Of a DNA stretch of 64,000 nucleotides, positions 53,338-60,916 are shown one piece after another. A model generated the notes under the pieces. That model saw only the letters and a program-made list of their open reading frames with translations. It made no database searches and was not told the origin of the DNA. The stretch is from Pannonibacter indicus (GTDB lineage Bacteria > Pseudomonadota > Alphaproteobacteria > Rhizobiales > Stappiaceae), in the NCBI RefSeq assembly GCF_001418225.1, contig NZ_LIPT01000003.1:62001-126000 (forward strand). Direction: 5' to 3'. The position numbers and the translations under genes were made by a program. The first letter of the stretch is position 1. Each line of letters opens with the position of its first letter.

Positions 53338-54411
53338 TCACTCCACCGTAAACACCGGCTTGAAGCCGTCCGGGGGCAGGATGCTGGTCTTGGAGACGGT
53401 GGCGATGTTGTCCCCGTCCACCACGAAGATCTTCGGGCCGACGTGCTGGATCAGCTCCTTGCCTTCGAGGGCGCGGACGGCCTGGTCGATGGCGATGCGG
53501 CCCTGAATGACCATGGAGTCGGCGGGGGCGGCGGCGATGAAGCCGCGCTTGATGCCCTCATAGACGCCCGGCGTCATGTAGAAGGCGAGAAGGTCCACCT
53601 TGCCCTGCAGCCCGCGCTCGCGGATGAGGCCCTGTGCGGCTTCGGCGGTGACGGCGGTTCCGGCGATGTAGTGCACGTCCGGTTCGGCCTGCAGCACGTC
53701 CTCCACCAGCTTCAGCTGGGCTTCCTTGCCGGTGTCGCCATATTTGGGGTCCAGAATGGTGAGGCCGGAGTCCTTGACCGCATCCATGAAGCCCTTGTTG
53801 GCCGCTTCCACCCAGCCGGCGCCTGCGGGACCGGGGAACCAGCCCACCTTCACCGGATCGCTGCCCTTCGGGTGCCTGGCGGCAAGGTATTTTCCGGTCT
53901 CGAAGCCCATGGTGTAGAAGGAAACGAGGGACTTGGCCGTCAGCTTGGGCGAGGACATGCCGTTGACGACATCGATGACGGGAATGTTCTTCGCCGCCAG
54001 CTCCGAAACGAGATTGTTGAGCCCGTCATAGGAAATGGCGCCGATCACCACCGCCTGCGCTCCGCCGGCGACGCAATCCTCGATCTGCGAGATCTGCTTG
54101 GCGAGTTCCGTGTAGCCGCCCGCTTCCACGAGCGTCATCTTGACGCCGAGATCCTTCGCCTGTTCGGCAACGCCATAGTCCACGCCCAGCCAGTAGGCAT
54201 CCTTCATGTGCGGGAAGGAGACGCAGATCCTGTAAGGCTGGCTGGCCTTTTCGAGCGGCGTGTATTGCACGTCAGAGGGCGTGCCGTCCGCCGAGAAGGC
54301 AGGGGTGATCTCGGTGGCATCATAGGGATACCAGGTCTCTGCCAGAGACGGGGCCATCGAGGCAAGCAGGATCATTGAGGCCGAAAGCCCCTTGAAGGCA
54401 GTGCGTGTCAT
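53338..54411 (-). CDS. TorT-like periplasmic substrate-binding protein
   Basis: 357 residues. Signal peptide (KGLSASMILLASMAPSLA, then ETWYPYD). The mature protein is a periplasmic-binding fold of the type 1 (ribose-binding/TorT) kind: YTPLEKASQPYRICVSFPHMKDAYWLGVDYG, LVEAGGYTELAKQISQIEDCVAGGAQAVVIGAISYDGL and VHYIAGTAVTAEAAQGLI. These resemble TorT of the TMAO sensor system, but no torS/torR or TMAO reductase is nearby. Gene context points to the ligand-binding subunit of the ABC importer. Confidence 0.85.
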   Translation of the reverse strand: MTRTAFKGLSASMILLASMAPSLAETWYPYDATEITPAFSADGTPSDVQYTPLEKASQPYRICVSFPHMKDAYWLGVDYGVAEQAKDLGVKMTLVEAGGYTELAKQISQIEDCVAGGAQAVVIGAISYDGLNNLVSELAAKNIPVIDVVNGMSSPKLTAKSLVSFYTMGFETGKYLAARHPKGSDPVKVGWFPGPAGAGWVEAANKGFMDAVKDSGLTILDPKYGDTGKEAQLKLVEDVLQAEPDVHYIAGTAVTAEAAQGLIRERGLQGKVDLLAFYMTPGVYEGIKRGFIAAAPADSMVIQGRIAIDQAVRALEGKELIQHVGPKIFVVDGDNIATVSKTSILPPDGFKPVFTVE

Positions 54412-54459
54412 GTTGTCTTCCCCGGTTGAAAGGTTGCGTCTTGTTCTTGTTATGCGAAG

Positions 54460-55428
54460 TCAGAAAAGCGCCCTGATGCGGCCGATCAGCTCTGCCCGTT
54501 CCCTGCGGGCTTTCAGGGCGCCCTCCATGTCCACCCGCACAAAGCGGGTGGGGGTGTTCGGCTGCAGCTGGCCGATAAGGTCCATGTCCGCCGAAATCAC
54601 CGTGCCCACCATGAAGTAGCCGCCGCCCGACACCGCATCGCGGTGCAGGATGATCGGCTCGCTGCCGCTGGGCACCTGAATGGAGCCATAGGGGTAGCAG
54701 CTGTCGACGATGTTGGACGGGTCCGAGCCCGCGCCGAAGGGCGGCTGGCGCGGTACGAAATCAAGCGGGCGTCCGCCGCGGAAGCGGTAGCCCATTCGGT
54801 CGGCTTCCGGTGCCACCTTCCACTCATCGGCAAAGAAGGTTTGCTGCGCCTCTTCAGTGATGCGGTGCCAGTAGAGCCCCGGCAGCACGCGCAGTTCCGC
54901 CGGAGTGCCCGGCTTGCGGCGCAGCTCTTCCGGAATGGTCCGCCCGTCCGTGCTGGCCCCGGCTTCTCCCACCGGCAGCTCGTCACCGGCGGCAATCGCC
55001 CGGCCATTGAAGCCGCCGAGGGCGCCGATGGCATAGGTGGAGCGGCTGCCGAGTGCCAGCGGCACGTCGATGCCGCCCGATACGGCGATGCAGATGCGGG
55101 CGCCGGATTTCAGGAAGTCGAAGCTGAGCACCTGTCCGGCCTTCACCGCAAAGGCGGTCCAGCCGGGCCGGGCCTCGCCGTCGAGCTTCACCGGCATGTC
55201 CGCACCGGTGACGGCAACGGTCACATCGCGGGTGAATTCCAGTTTGGGGCCGATGAACACTGCCTCAAGACCGGCAGCGCCCTCGTCATTGCCCACCAGC
55301 AGGTTGGCCGCCCGCATGGCCAGCCGGTCCATGGCCCCGCCAATGGGGATGCCGAGATGGAAATATCCGGGGCGGCCGAGGTCCTGAACCGTGGTGGCAA
55401 GGCCGGGATGGAGAACCTTAATCGCCAT
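54460..55428 (-). CDS. pxpC: 5-oxoprolinase subunit C family protein (biotin-dependent carboxyltransferase-like, KipA/PxpC)
   Basis: 322 residues. The allophanate hydrolase subunit 2/KipA fold is shown by VLHPGLATTVQDLGRPGYFHLGIPIGGAMDRLAMRAANLLVGN, and by SGGIDVPLALGSRSTYAIGALGGFNGR and FGAGSDPSNIVDSCYPYGSIQVPSG. PxpC works with PxpA and PxpB in ATP-driven opening of 5-oxoproline; related domains form part of urea carboxylase. Its start overlaps pxpB by 11 bases. Confidence 0.9.
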   Translation of the reverse strand: MAIKVLHPGLATTVQDLGRPGYFHLGIPIGGAMDRLAMRAANLLVGNDEGAAGLEAVFIGPKLEFTRDVTVAVTGADMPVKLDGEARPGWTAFAVKAGQVLSFDFLKSGARICIAVSGGIDVPLALGSRSTYAIGALGGFNGRAIAAGDELPVGEAGASTDGRTIPEELRRKPGTPAELRVLPGLYWHRITEEAQQTFFADEWKVAPEADRMGYRFRGGRPLDFVPRQPPFGAGSDPSNIVDSCYPYGSIQVPSGSEPIILHRDAVSGGGYFMVGTVISADMDLIGQLQPNTPTRFVRVDMEGALKARRERAELIGRIRALF

Positions 55429-56293
55429 AGAGGACGCCCTCCAGTTTCTGGTTGTAGCCGCCGATGTCCTTGCTGAATTCGGTGAGGTCGAAGCTCACCT
55501 CGCGGACCGGCGGGGTGAAATGCCCCTTGGCCACCTCTTCCACCGCCGTGTCATAGCCATCCCGGTCCACCGGCTTGAACTTGACGATGTCGCCCGGGCG
55601 GAAGAACACCATGAAGTCCTTGAGGTAGCTCGTCTCCTGCGCCGGGTCATAGATCGGCATGGGCGTGATGCCGAACATCTGGTAGCCGCCTGCACCGCGC
55701 ACCGAATAGATGCAGCCGAAGCAGCCGCCATGGCCCACGGTCAGCCGGGGCGTGTCCGTGCGCGGACGCAGGTATTTCGGCACCTCGATCTGCCGCTGCC
55801 TCTCCACCATCTGGTACATGAAGGGCAGCCCCGAGACGAAGCCAACCATGGAGACGAACCAGGGCGAGCCGGAATGGGCGGCGATGAAATCGCTCACCGT
55901 GTCATAGCCGTTGATCCGGGCGGCGTAGTCGAGGTCGGTTCCCGTGGGGTCCTGATGGCGCTCGCGGAAACGCATCAGCGTCTCATGCGTCCAGGGATCG
56001 TTGTAAAACACCGGGACCTCGACGATGCGGGTGCGGATCACCGGCTCGGCTTTGGCAGCCGCCGCCTCGATGGCCTTCACCTCGCGCATGAGGTCATCCG
56101 GATGGATCACGTCCGGATTGAACTTCACCTGAAACGAGGCATTGGCCGGGCAGATCTCCGTGATGCCGTTGATGCCCGCATCACGGATGCCATTGGTCAT
56201 GGACAGGGACTGGAAGAAGGCATCGAGGGACATGTCCTCGCTGCATTCCACGAAAAGGTGCTCGTCACCGCCGAATGTGTAACGCATCGCCAT
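55418..56293 (-). CDS. pxpB: 5-oxoprolinase subunit B family protein (KipI/PxpB)
   Basis: 291 residues from ATG 56293, with AGGAGG seven bases upstream, overlapping the carboxylase stop as TAATG. The allophanate hydrolase subunit 1 domain is seen in VPVFYNDPW, FIAAHSGSPWFVSMVGFVSGLPFMYQM, RLTVGHGGCFGCIYSVRGAGGYQMFGITP and FFRPGDIVKFKPV. At 291 residues it is longer than the usual 200-240 of KipI/PxpB. It acts with PxpA and PxpC. Confidence 0.88.
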   Translation of the reverse strand: MAMRYTFGGDEHLFVECSEDMSLDAFFQSLSMTNGIRDAGINGITEICPANASFQVKFNPDVIHPDDLMREVKAIEAAAAKAEPVIRTRIVEVPVFYNDPWTHETLMRFRERHQDPTGTDLDYAARINGYDTVSDFIAAHSGSPWFVSMVGFVSGLPFMYQMVERQRQIEVPKYLRPRTDTPRLTVGHGGCFGCIYSVRGAGGYQMFGITPMPIYDPAQETSYLKDFMVFFRPGDIVKFKPVDRDGYDTAVEEVAKGHFTPPVREVSFDLTEFSKDIGGYNQKLEGVLYGD

Positions 56294-57675
56294 TACGCAA
56301 CCTCCTCAAGTCCGGTGCCCGGCTGGAAGCTCTCTTCGAGCCAGGGTTCCAGGAAACGTGTGTGAACGGCGCCCGTCTTCACGCTGTCATCGCGGCACAG
56401 GGCCAGATGCAGCGGCACGGTGGTGGCAAGCCCGCCGATCTTCAGGCCCTTGAGAGCCTGCTCCAGCCGGGCCATGCAGGCCGCCCGGTCCGTGCCGTGG
56501 ACGATCAGCTTGCCGAGCAGGGAATCGTAGAAGGGCGGCACCGTGTAGCCCTCGTAGAGCATGGTGTCGAAGCGGATGCCCTCGCCCTCCGGCACGGTGA
56601 GGCTGGAGATCGTGCCGGGGCCGGGGACGAAATTGCGGGCCGGGTCTTCCGCATTGATGCGGCATTCGATGGCATGGCCCGACAGACGGATGTCCTCCTG
56701 CCGCAGGCTCAGCTTTTCACCGCCCGCAATGCGGATCATCTCCTGCACCAGATCCACGCCGGTGATCATCTCGGTAACCGGGTGCTCCACCTGAATGCGG
56801 GTGTTCACCTCGATGAAATAGAAGGCGCCTGCGTCCTCGTCATAGAGATATTCGACGGTGCCCGCGCCCTTGTAGCCGGCGGATTTTGCAAGCGCGACAG
56901 CACTGGCACACAGGGCATCGCGGATATCAGCCGGCAGGCTGCAGGAGGGGGCTTCCTCCCAGACCTTCTGGCGGCGGCGCTGCAGCGAGCATTCGCGCTC
57001 GAACAGGTGAATGGCGTTCTCGCCGTCACCCAGGATCTGCACCTCCACATGCCGGGCACGCTCGATCACCTTCTCGATATAGAGCCCGCCATCGCCGAAG
57101 GCGGCCTTGGCCTCGGCGGAGGCAAGCGGAAACTGGCGCTCGAACTCTTCCATGCTGGTGGCAATGCGGATGCCGCGCCCGCCGCCGCCTGCTGCGGCCT
57201 TGATCATCACCGGAAAGCCGGTGCGGGCAATCACGGCACGGGCGGCTTCGATATCCGCAATCAGCCCGCCGCTGCCCGGAACGGTGGGCACACCGGCAGC
57301 CGCTGCCACCTCGCGCGCCTTCACCTTGTCGCCAAGCAGGCTGATGGCTTCGGCGCTGGGGCCGATGAAGATCAGCCCCGCATCGGTGACGGCCTGCGCG
57401 AAGGCGGCATTCTCGGACAGGAAGCCGTAACCCGGATGGATCGCGTCAACGCCGGCCTCCTTTGCGGCGGCCACCACACGCTCGATGTTGAGATAGGACT
57501 TGGCGGCAGACGGCGGGCCGATATCGGCGGCTTCATCCGCAAGCTTCACCGCCAGCATGTCCGCGTCGGCAGCGGAGTGGACCTGCACGGTGCGAAGGCC
57601 CATGGCCTTTGCCGCCTTGACGATCCTGACGGCAATCTCGCCCCGGTTGGCAACAAGGAGGGAGCGGATCGTCAT
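56293..57675 (-). CDS. Biotin carboxylase (AccC-like)
   Basis: 460 residues, full-length ATP-grasp biotin carboxylase: SLLVANRGEIAVRIVKAAKAMG at the start, GYGFLSENAAFAQAVTDAGLIFIGPS, the glycine-rich ATP loop KAAAGGGGRGIRIA, FIEVNTRIQVEHPVTEMITGVDLV and GHAIECRINAEDP. It carboxylates biotin on a carrier protein. A dedicated carrier gene precedes it (four-base overlap) and pxpB follows. It is probably a paralogue of the housekeeping accC rather than that gene. Confidence 0.92.
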   Translation of the reverse strand: MTIRSLLVANRGEIAVRIVKAAKAMGLRTVQVHSAADADMLAVKLADEAADIGPPSAAKSYLNIERVVAAAKEAGVDAIHPGYGFLSENAAFAQAVTDAGLIFIGPSAEAISLLGDKVKAREVAAAAGVPTVPGSGGLIADIEAARAVIARTGFPVMIKAAAGGGGRGIRIATSMEEFERQFPLASAEAKAAFGDGGLYIEKVIERARHVEVQILGDGENAIHLFERECSLQRRRQKVWEEAPSCSLPADIRDALCASAVALAKSAGYKGAGTVEYLYDEDAGAFYFIEVNTRIQVEHPVTEMITGVDLVQEMIRIAGGEKLSLRQEDIRLSGHAIECRINAEDPARNFVPGPGTISSLTVPEGEGIRFDTMLYEGYTVPPFYDSLLGKLIVHGTDRAACMARLEQALKGLKIGGLATTVPLHLALCRDDSVKTGAVHTRFLEPWLEESFQPGTGLEEVA

Positions 57676-57914
57676 GCGTCAACCTCGGCCAGAACCTGCC
57701 CCGCCATCACCGGCTCGGCATCTTCCACATGGAAGGTGATATTGCTGCCGGACAGGCCTGCCGGGATCTCGTGGAAGGTCTTCATCACCTCGATGAGGCC
57801 GATTACATCCGCCTCGCCAACGCTGGCACCATCCTGCGCGAAGGGGGCCGCATCGGGAGAGGGCTTGCGGTAGAAGATGCCCGGAAGGGGCGATCTGATC
57901 TCGATCTTGCTCAT
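57672..57914 (-). CDS. Biotin carboxyl carrier protein domain (AccB-like, short)
   Basis: 80 residues, a minimal biotinyl domain without the N-terminal Pro/Ala extension of AccB. IRSPLPGIFYRKPSPDAAPF is the first strand pair. The biotin site is VMKT (Lys45) in LIEVMKTFHEIPAG, where most carriers have AMKM; Met-Lys is kept. The end is GQVLAEVDA. It overlaps pxpA and the biotin carboxylase gene by four bases each, a tightly coupled unit. Confidence 0.9.
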   Translation of the reverse strand: MSKIEIRSPLPGIFYRKPSPDAAPFAQDGASVGEADVIGLIEVMKTFHEIPAGLSGSNITFHVEDAEPVMAGQVLAEVDA

Positions 57915-58708
57915 GCGCTTCTCCGGAAGGTTTCTTTTGCGAGTTCAGAGACGGGTATGATCTTGATGCCGGCGGCCTTCAGGCCCTCGCGCATAGCCAG
58001 GCCGATCTCCTGCGCGCCCAGCGTGTCGGAATGGAAGCAGATGGATTCGAACGGCACCTTGATGTCGGTGCCGGTGACGGTCGTCACCACGCCTTCCTTG
58101 CAGGCACGCACCACCTTGCGGGCGATTGCTTCCGGGTCGGGCCGGCCCACGTCGCGGGTGAAGACGATGGAGCCGCTGTCGTCATAGTCCCGGTCGGCAT
58201 AGAACTCGCGGATGACCGGCTGGCCTGCCTCAAGCGCGGCGGTTTCGGTGGCCGAGCCCGACATGCAGAAGACAAAGGCGTTCGGCGCCACGGTCTGCAT
58301 GTAGGTCATGAACAGCTGGGAGAGTTCGGTGTTGACCGCCATCTCCATGTAGAGCGCGCCATGCGGCTTCACATGCTGCAGGCTGGCGCCATGGCGGCGG
58401 GCGAATTCACGCAGCGCGCCGACCTGATAGATGATGTCGTTCAGCAGCTCGCGCGCCGTGCCGTCGATCCGGCGGCGGCCAAAGCCCTTGAGGTCGTTGT
58501 AGCCGGGATGCGCGCCGATGCCGACGCCGTGCTCCACGGCCATGCGCACAGTGCGGTCCATCAGGTTGGGATCGCCTGCATGAAAGCCGGTGGCAATGTT
58601 GGCCGAGCTGATCAGGCCCATCAGCGCGGCATCCTCGGTATCGCCGATGCGCCAGCGGCCGAAGCCCTCTCCCAGATCACAATTGATATCGACAGCTTCG
58701 AGTGCCAA
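57911..58708 (-). CDS. pxpA: 5-oxoprolinase subunit A / LamB-YcsF family protein
   Basis: 265 residues from a TTG at 58708, preceded by AAAGGGCGG and giving a family-like start (LALEAVDINCDLGEGFGRW); a GTG at 58723 is an alternative. The LamB/YcsF signatures are DINCDLGEGFG, SANIATGFHAGDPNLM, GIGAHPGYNDLKGFGRR and HVKPHGALY. PxpA is the hydrolytic subunit of prokaryotic 5-oxoprolinase; related proteins are linked to lactam use. First gene of the eight-gene operon. Confidence 0.9.
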   Translation of the reverse strand: MALEAVDINCDLGEGFGRWRIGDTEDAALMGLISSANIATGFHAGDPNLMDRTVRMAVEHGVGIGAHPGYNDLKGFGRRRIDGTARELLNDIIYQVGALREFARRHGASLQHVKPHGALYMEMAVNTELSQLFMTYMQTVAPNAFVFCMSGSATETAALEAGQPVIREFYADRDYDDSGSIVFTRDVGRPDPEAIARKVVRACKEGVVTTVTGTDIKVPFESICFHSDTLGAQEIGLAMREGLKAAGIKIIPVSELAKETFRRSA

Positions 58709-58996
58709 TGTCCGCCCTTTCACCGCCTGCCTGCCTTTTGGGCAGGGAGGCAGGGTGCCTCTGTTTTCGTCATAGATGACGCTAGGCGAAAAAAGAGCGT
58801 TTGAAAATTTTTATGTTTTGCGCTTCTGTATCTGAAAAATAGAACAGAGATGCCTTCAGAGGAAGGGAATTAAAGAATAAAAATCAAATAGATGCCGGAT
58901 CATGAGCAGAATCTGACAGCTCGTTGCTCAAGATGAAGGCGGCCTCATCTGAAAATCAGATGAGATGTGATTGGAAAATACGGGAGGGGTACAATT
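58709..58996. promoter_or_regulatory. Divergent control region, pxp operon / LysR regulator
   Basis: This AT-rich 288-base gap has two palindromes: CGTCAT-AG-ATGACG at 58768-58781, near the pxpA start, and a perfect CTCATCTGA-AAA-TCAGATGAG at 58944-58964, about 33 bases before the LysR ATG. Both are candidate operators for the LysR protein. GGGAGGGG gives the LysR ribosome-binding site. Confidence 0.6.
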
Positions 58997-59896
58997 ATGT
59001 CGATCAGCCTGAGGCAGATCCGCTACTTTGTGGCGACGGCGGAGCAGGGGCAGGTGTCGCAGGCCGCCATTCATCTGTCGATTTCCCAGTCGGCCGTGAC
59101 CACCGCGATCAAGGAACTGGAGCAGATTGTCGGCTCGCCGCTGTTCGAGCGCGTGTCCCACGGCATGGAGCTGACGGAGGCCGGGCGGCAGTTCCTCTCC
59201 CACGCCTATGAGATCCTGCGCAAGGTGGAGGAGGCAACGCATCTGTCGCTGACGGGCAGCGAGCTGACCGGGCGGCTGACGGTGGCGGCCACTTACACGG
59301 TCATGGGCTATTTCCTGCCCCTGCATATCGAGCGGATCCGCCGCCGCCTGCCGGGGCTCGACATCCAGCTGCTGGAGATGAACCGGGAGTCCATCGAGGA
59401 GGGGCTTCTGACCAACCGGCATGATATTGCCGTGCTGCTGACCTCCAACATTCTCAATCCGGAACTGACCACGGAAAAGCTGATGAGTTCGGCCCGCCGC
59501 CTCTGGGTGCCAGGCCAGCACCGGCTGCTGTCCGCGCCCTCGGTCGGCCTCAGGGAAGTGGCGGAAGAGCCCTACATCATGCTGACGGTGGACGAGGCCT
59601 CGCACAGCTCGCTGAAATACTGGAGCCAGTCCGGCTATCAGCCGCACATCACCTTGCGCACCTCGTCGGTGGAAGCGGTGCGCTCGCTCGTCGCCAATGA
59701 TCAGGGCGTCGCCATTCTCTCCGATATGGTGCACCGGCCGTGGTCGCTGGAGGGACGGCGCATCGAGACCATCAACCTGCGCGATCCCGTGCCTTCCATG
59801 GATGTCGGCCTTGCCTGGCGCAAGAACGCCGAATTTACCCCCGCCATGGCCGCCATCCGCCGCTACTTCCGCCAGACCTTCCATCTGCCGGGATGA
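58997..59896 (+). CDS. LysR family transcriptional regulator
   Basis: 299 residues from ATG 58997, eight bases after GGGAGGGG. The N-terminal winged helix is LRQIRYFVATAEQGQVSQAAIHLSISQSAVTTAIKELEQIVG, and the effector-binding domain runs from about residue 90 (GRLTVAATYTVMGYFLPLHIERI). Divergent orientation and palindromes in the shared promoter make it the likely regulator of the pxp/transport operon, perhaps responding to its substrate. Confidence 0.9.
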   Translation: MSISLRQIRYFVATAEQGQVSQAAIHLSISQSAVTTAIKELEQIVGSPLFERVSHGMELTEAGRQFLSHAYEILRKVEEATHLSLTGSELTGRLTVAATYTVMGYFLPLHIERIRRRLPGLDIQLLEMNRESIEEGLLTNRHDIAVLLTSNILNPELTTEKLMSSARRLWVPGQHRLLSAPSVGLREVAEEPYIMLTVDEASHSSLKYWSQSGYQPHITLRTSSVEAVRSLVANDQGVAILSDMVHRPWSLEGRRIETINLRDPVPSMDVGLAWRKNAEFTPAMAAIRRYFRQTFHLPG

Positions 59897-59969
59897 GGGG
59901 GCAACAGAAGGCTGGTAAGGAGGGGTATATTATAATTTTCACCTCCGGCCGCTGGACTATATTTCTCTC

Positions 59970-60263
59970 ATGATCGAAGTCCGCCAGACAGCCGTCTTTC
60001 GCGGCTGGTTTGTTGAGCTGAAAGACTTACGCGCCCGCAGCCGGATCGCCAGACGGATTACCACCATGCAAAATGGTTTATTGGGCGATGTAAAATTCTT
60101 CGATGGCATAGGCGAGCTTCGTATCGATTGTGGCCCGGGCTATCGCGTTTATTTCGTCCGCAAGGGTACTGTGGTGATCATCCTGCTGTGCGGGGGAGAC
60201 AAAGGCAGCCGGGCCGGCGATATCCGCAAGGCCAGGATGATGGCTGCGGATCTGGAGGAATGA
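59970..60263 (+). CDS. HigB/RelE-type toxin (addiction-module killer protein)
   Basis: 97 residues, the size of the RelE/HigB-like family. FRGWFVELKDLRARSRIARRITTMQNGLLGDVKFFDGIGELRIDCGPGYRVYF and the end GDKGSRAGDIRKARMMA match the 'putative addiction module killer protein' group, mRNA-cleaving ribosome-dependent toxins. Toxin-first order matches higBA. There is no strong ribosome-binding site; TATATT lies only about 12 bases upstream of the ATG, so the mRNA could be nearly leaderless. Confidence 0.9.
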   Translation: MIEVRQTAVFRGWFVELKDLRARSRIARRITTMQNGLLGDVKFFDGIGELRIDCGPGYRVYFVRKGTVVIILLCGGDKGSRAGDIRKARMMAADLEE

Positions 60264-60265
60264 CC

Positions 60266-60559
60266 ATGGCACTTGAAACCTTTCCGTTCGATGCCGCCGA
60301 GCACCTGACAGATCCGGTTGATCAGGCCGAGTTGCTGAACGAAGCCTTGGGAAGCGGAGATGCCGCCGCTATCGCTTCCGCCCTCGGGATCATTGCCCGG
60401 GCACGCGGCATGACCGAAGTCGCCCGCGAGGCCGGTGTAACCCGCGTCGCGCTTTACAAGTCCCTGAGCGAAGAGGGAGACCCCCGCCTGACAACCTTGC
60501 TGGGAGTGATGCGGGCGCTTGGGATGAAGCTGTCTGCAGAGATTACGCCGGCTTCCTGA
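60266..60559 (+). CDS. HigA-type antitoxin (addiction-module antidote protein)
   Basis: 97 residues from ATG 60266, with GGAGG seven bases upstream inside the toxin's 3' end. FDAAEHLTDPVDQAELLNEALGSGDAAAIASALGIIARARGM is followed by the XRE-like helix-turn-helix MTEVAREAGVTRVALYKSLSEEG. Such antidotes bind the toxin and repress the operon. It starts two bases after the toxin stop; much stronger translation signals than the toxin's suggest antitoxin excess. Confidence 0.92.
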   Translation: MALETFPFDAAEHLTDPVDQAELLNEALGSGDAAAIASALGIIARARGMTEVAREAGVTRVALYKSLSEEGDPRLTTLLGVMRALGMKLSAEITPAS

Positions 60560-60578
60560 CTGAAGCGGAGATATTGCC

Positions 60579-60908
60579 ATGACGATGATGCACTACAAGG
60601 GCTACGAAGCCGTTGTTGAGTTCGATGAAGAGGCTGAGATCTTCCATGGCGAGGTGATGAATCTGCGTGACGTGATTACCTTTCAGGGAACGTCCGCCGC
60701 CGGGTTGAAACAGGCTTTTGCAGAGTCCGTCGAGGATTATCTGGCCTTTTGTGCAGAACGGGGCGAAGAACCGGAAAAGCCCTTCTCCGGGCAGTTTGTC
60801 GTCCGGGCTGATCCGGGTTTGCACAAGGCATTGACGGTTGCCGCCCGCCGCGCTGGGGTCAGCCTCAACAAGTGGGTGACCTCGACGCTGGAGCGTGCTG
60901 TTAGCTAA
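60579..60908 (+). CDS. HicB-family antitoxin without a visible HicA
   Basis: 109 residues. The HicB fold opens with MHYKGYEAVVEFDEEAEIFHGEVMNLRDVITFQG and includes SVEDYLAFCAERGEEP; the C-terminal ribbon-helix-helix is GLHKALTVAARRAGVSLNKWVTSTLERA. HicB proteins neutralise HicA RNases, but no hicA-sized gene flanks it; the neighbours are HigBA and a decarboxylase. It lies 19 bases after the antitoxin gene and may be co-transcribed. Confidence 0.88.
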   Translation: MTMMHYKGYEAVVEFDEEAEIFHGEVMNLRDVITFQGTSAAGLKQAFAESVEDYLAFCAERGEEPEKPFSGQFVVRADPGLHKALTVAARRAGVSLNKWVTSTLERAVS

Positions 60909-60916
60909 AACCGGTA

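Noticed and set aside
56275-57873. A 532-codon plus-strand open frame
   Set aside because: Antisense to the biotin carboxylase and carrier genes; no recognisable domain.
60909-60916. hicA gene partnering the HicB-type antitoxin
   Set aside because: No frame of HicA size with its double-stranded-RNA-binding pattern lies on either side; the gap to the decarboxylase gene is only eight bases.
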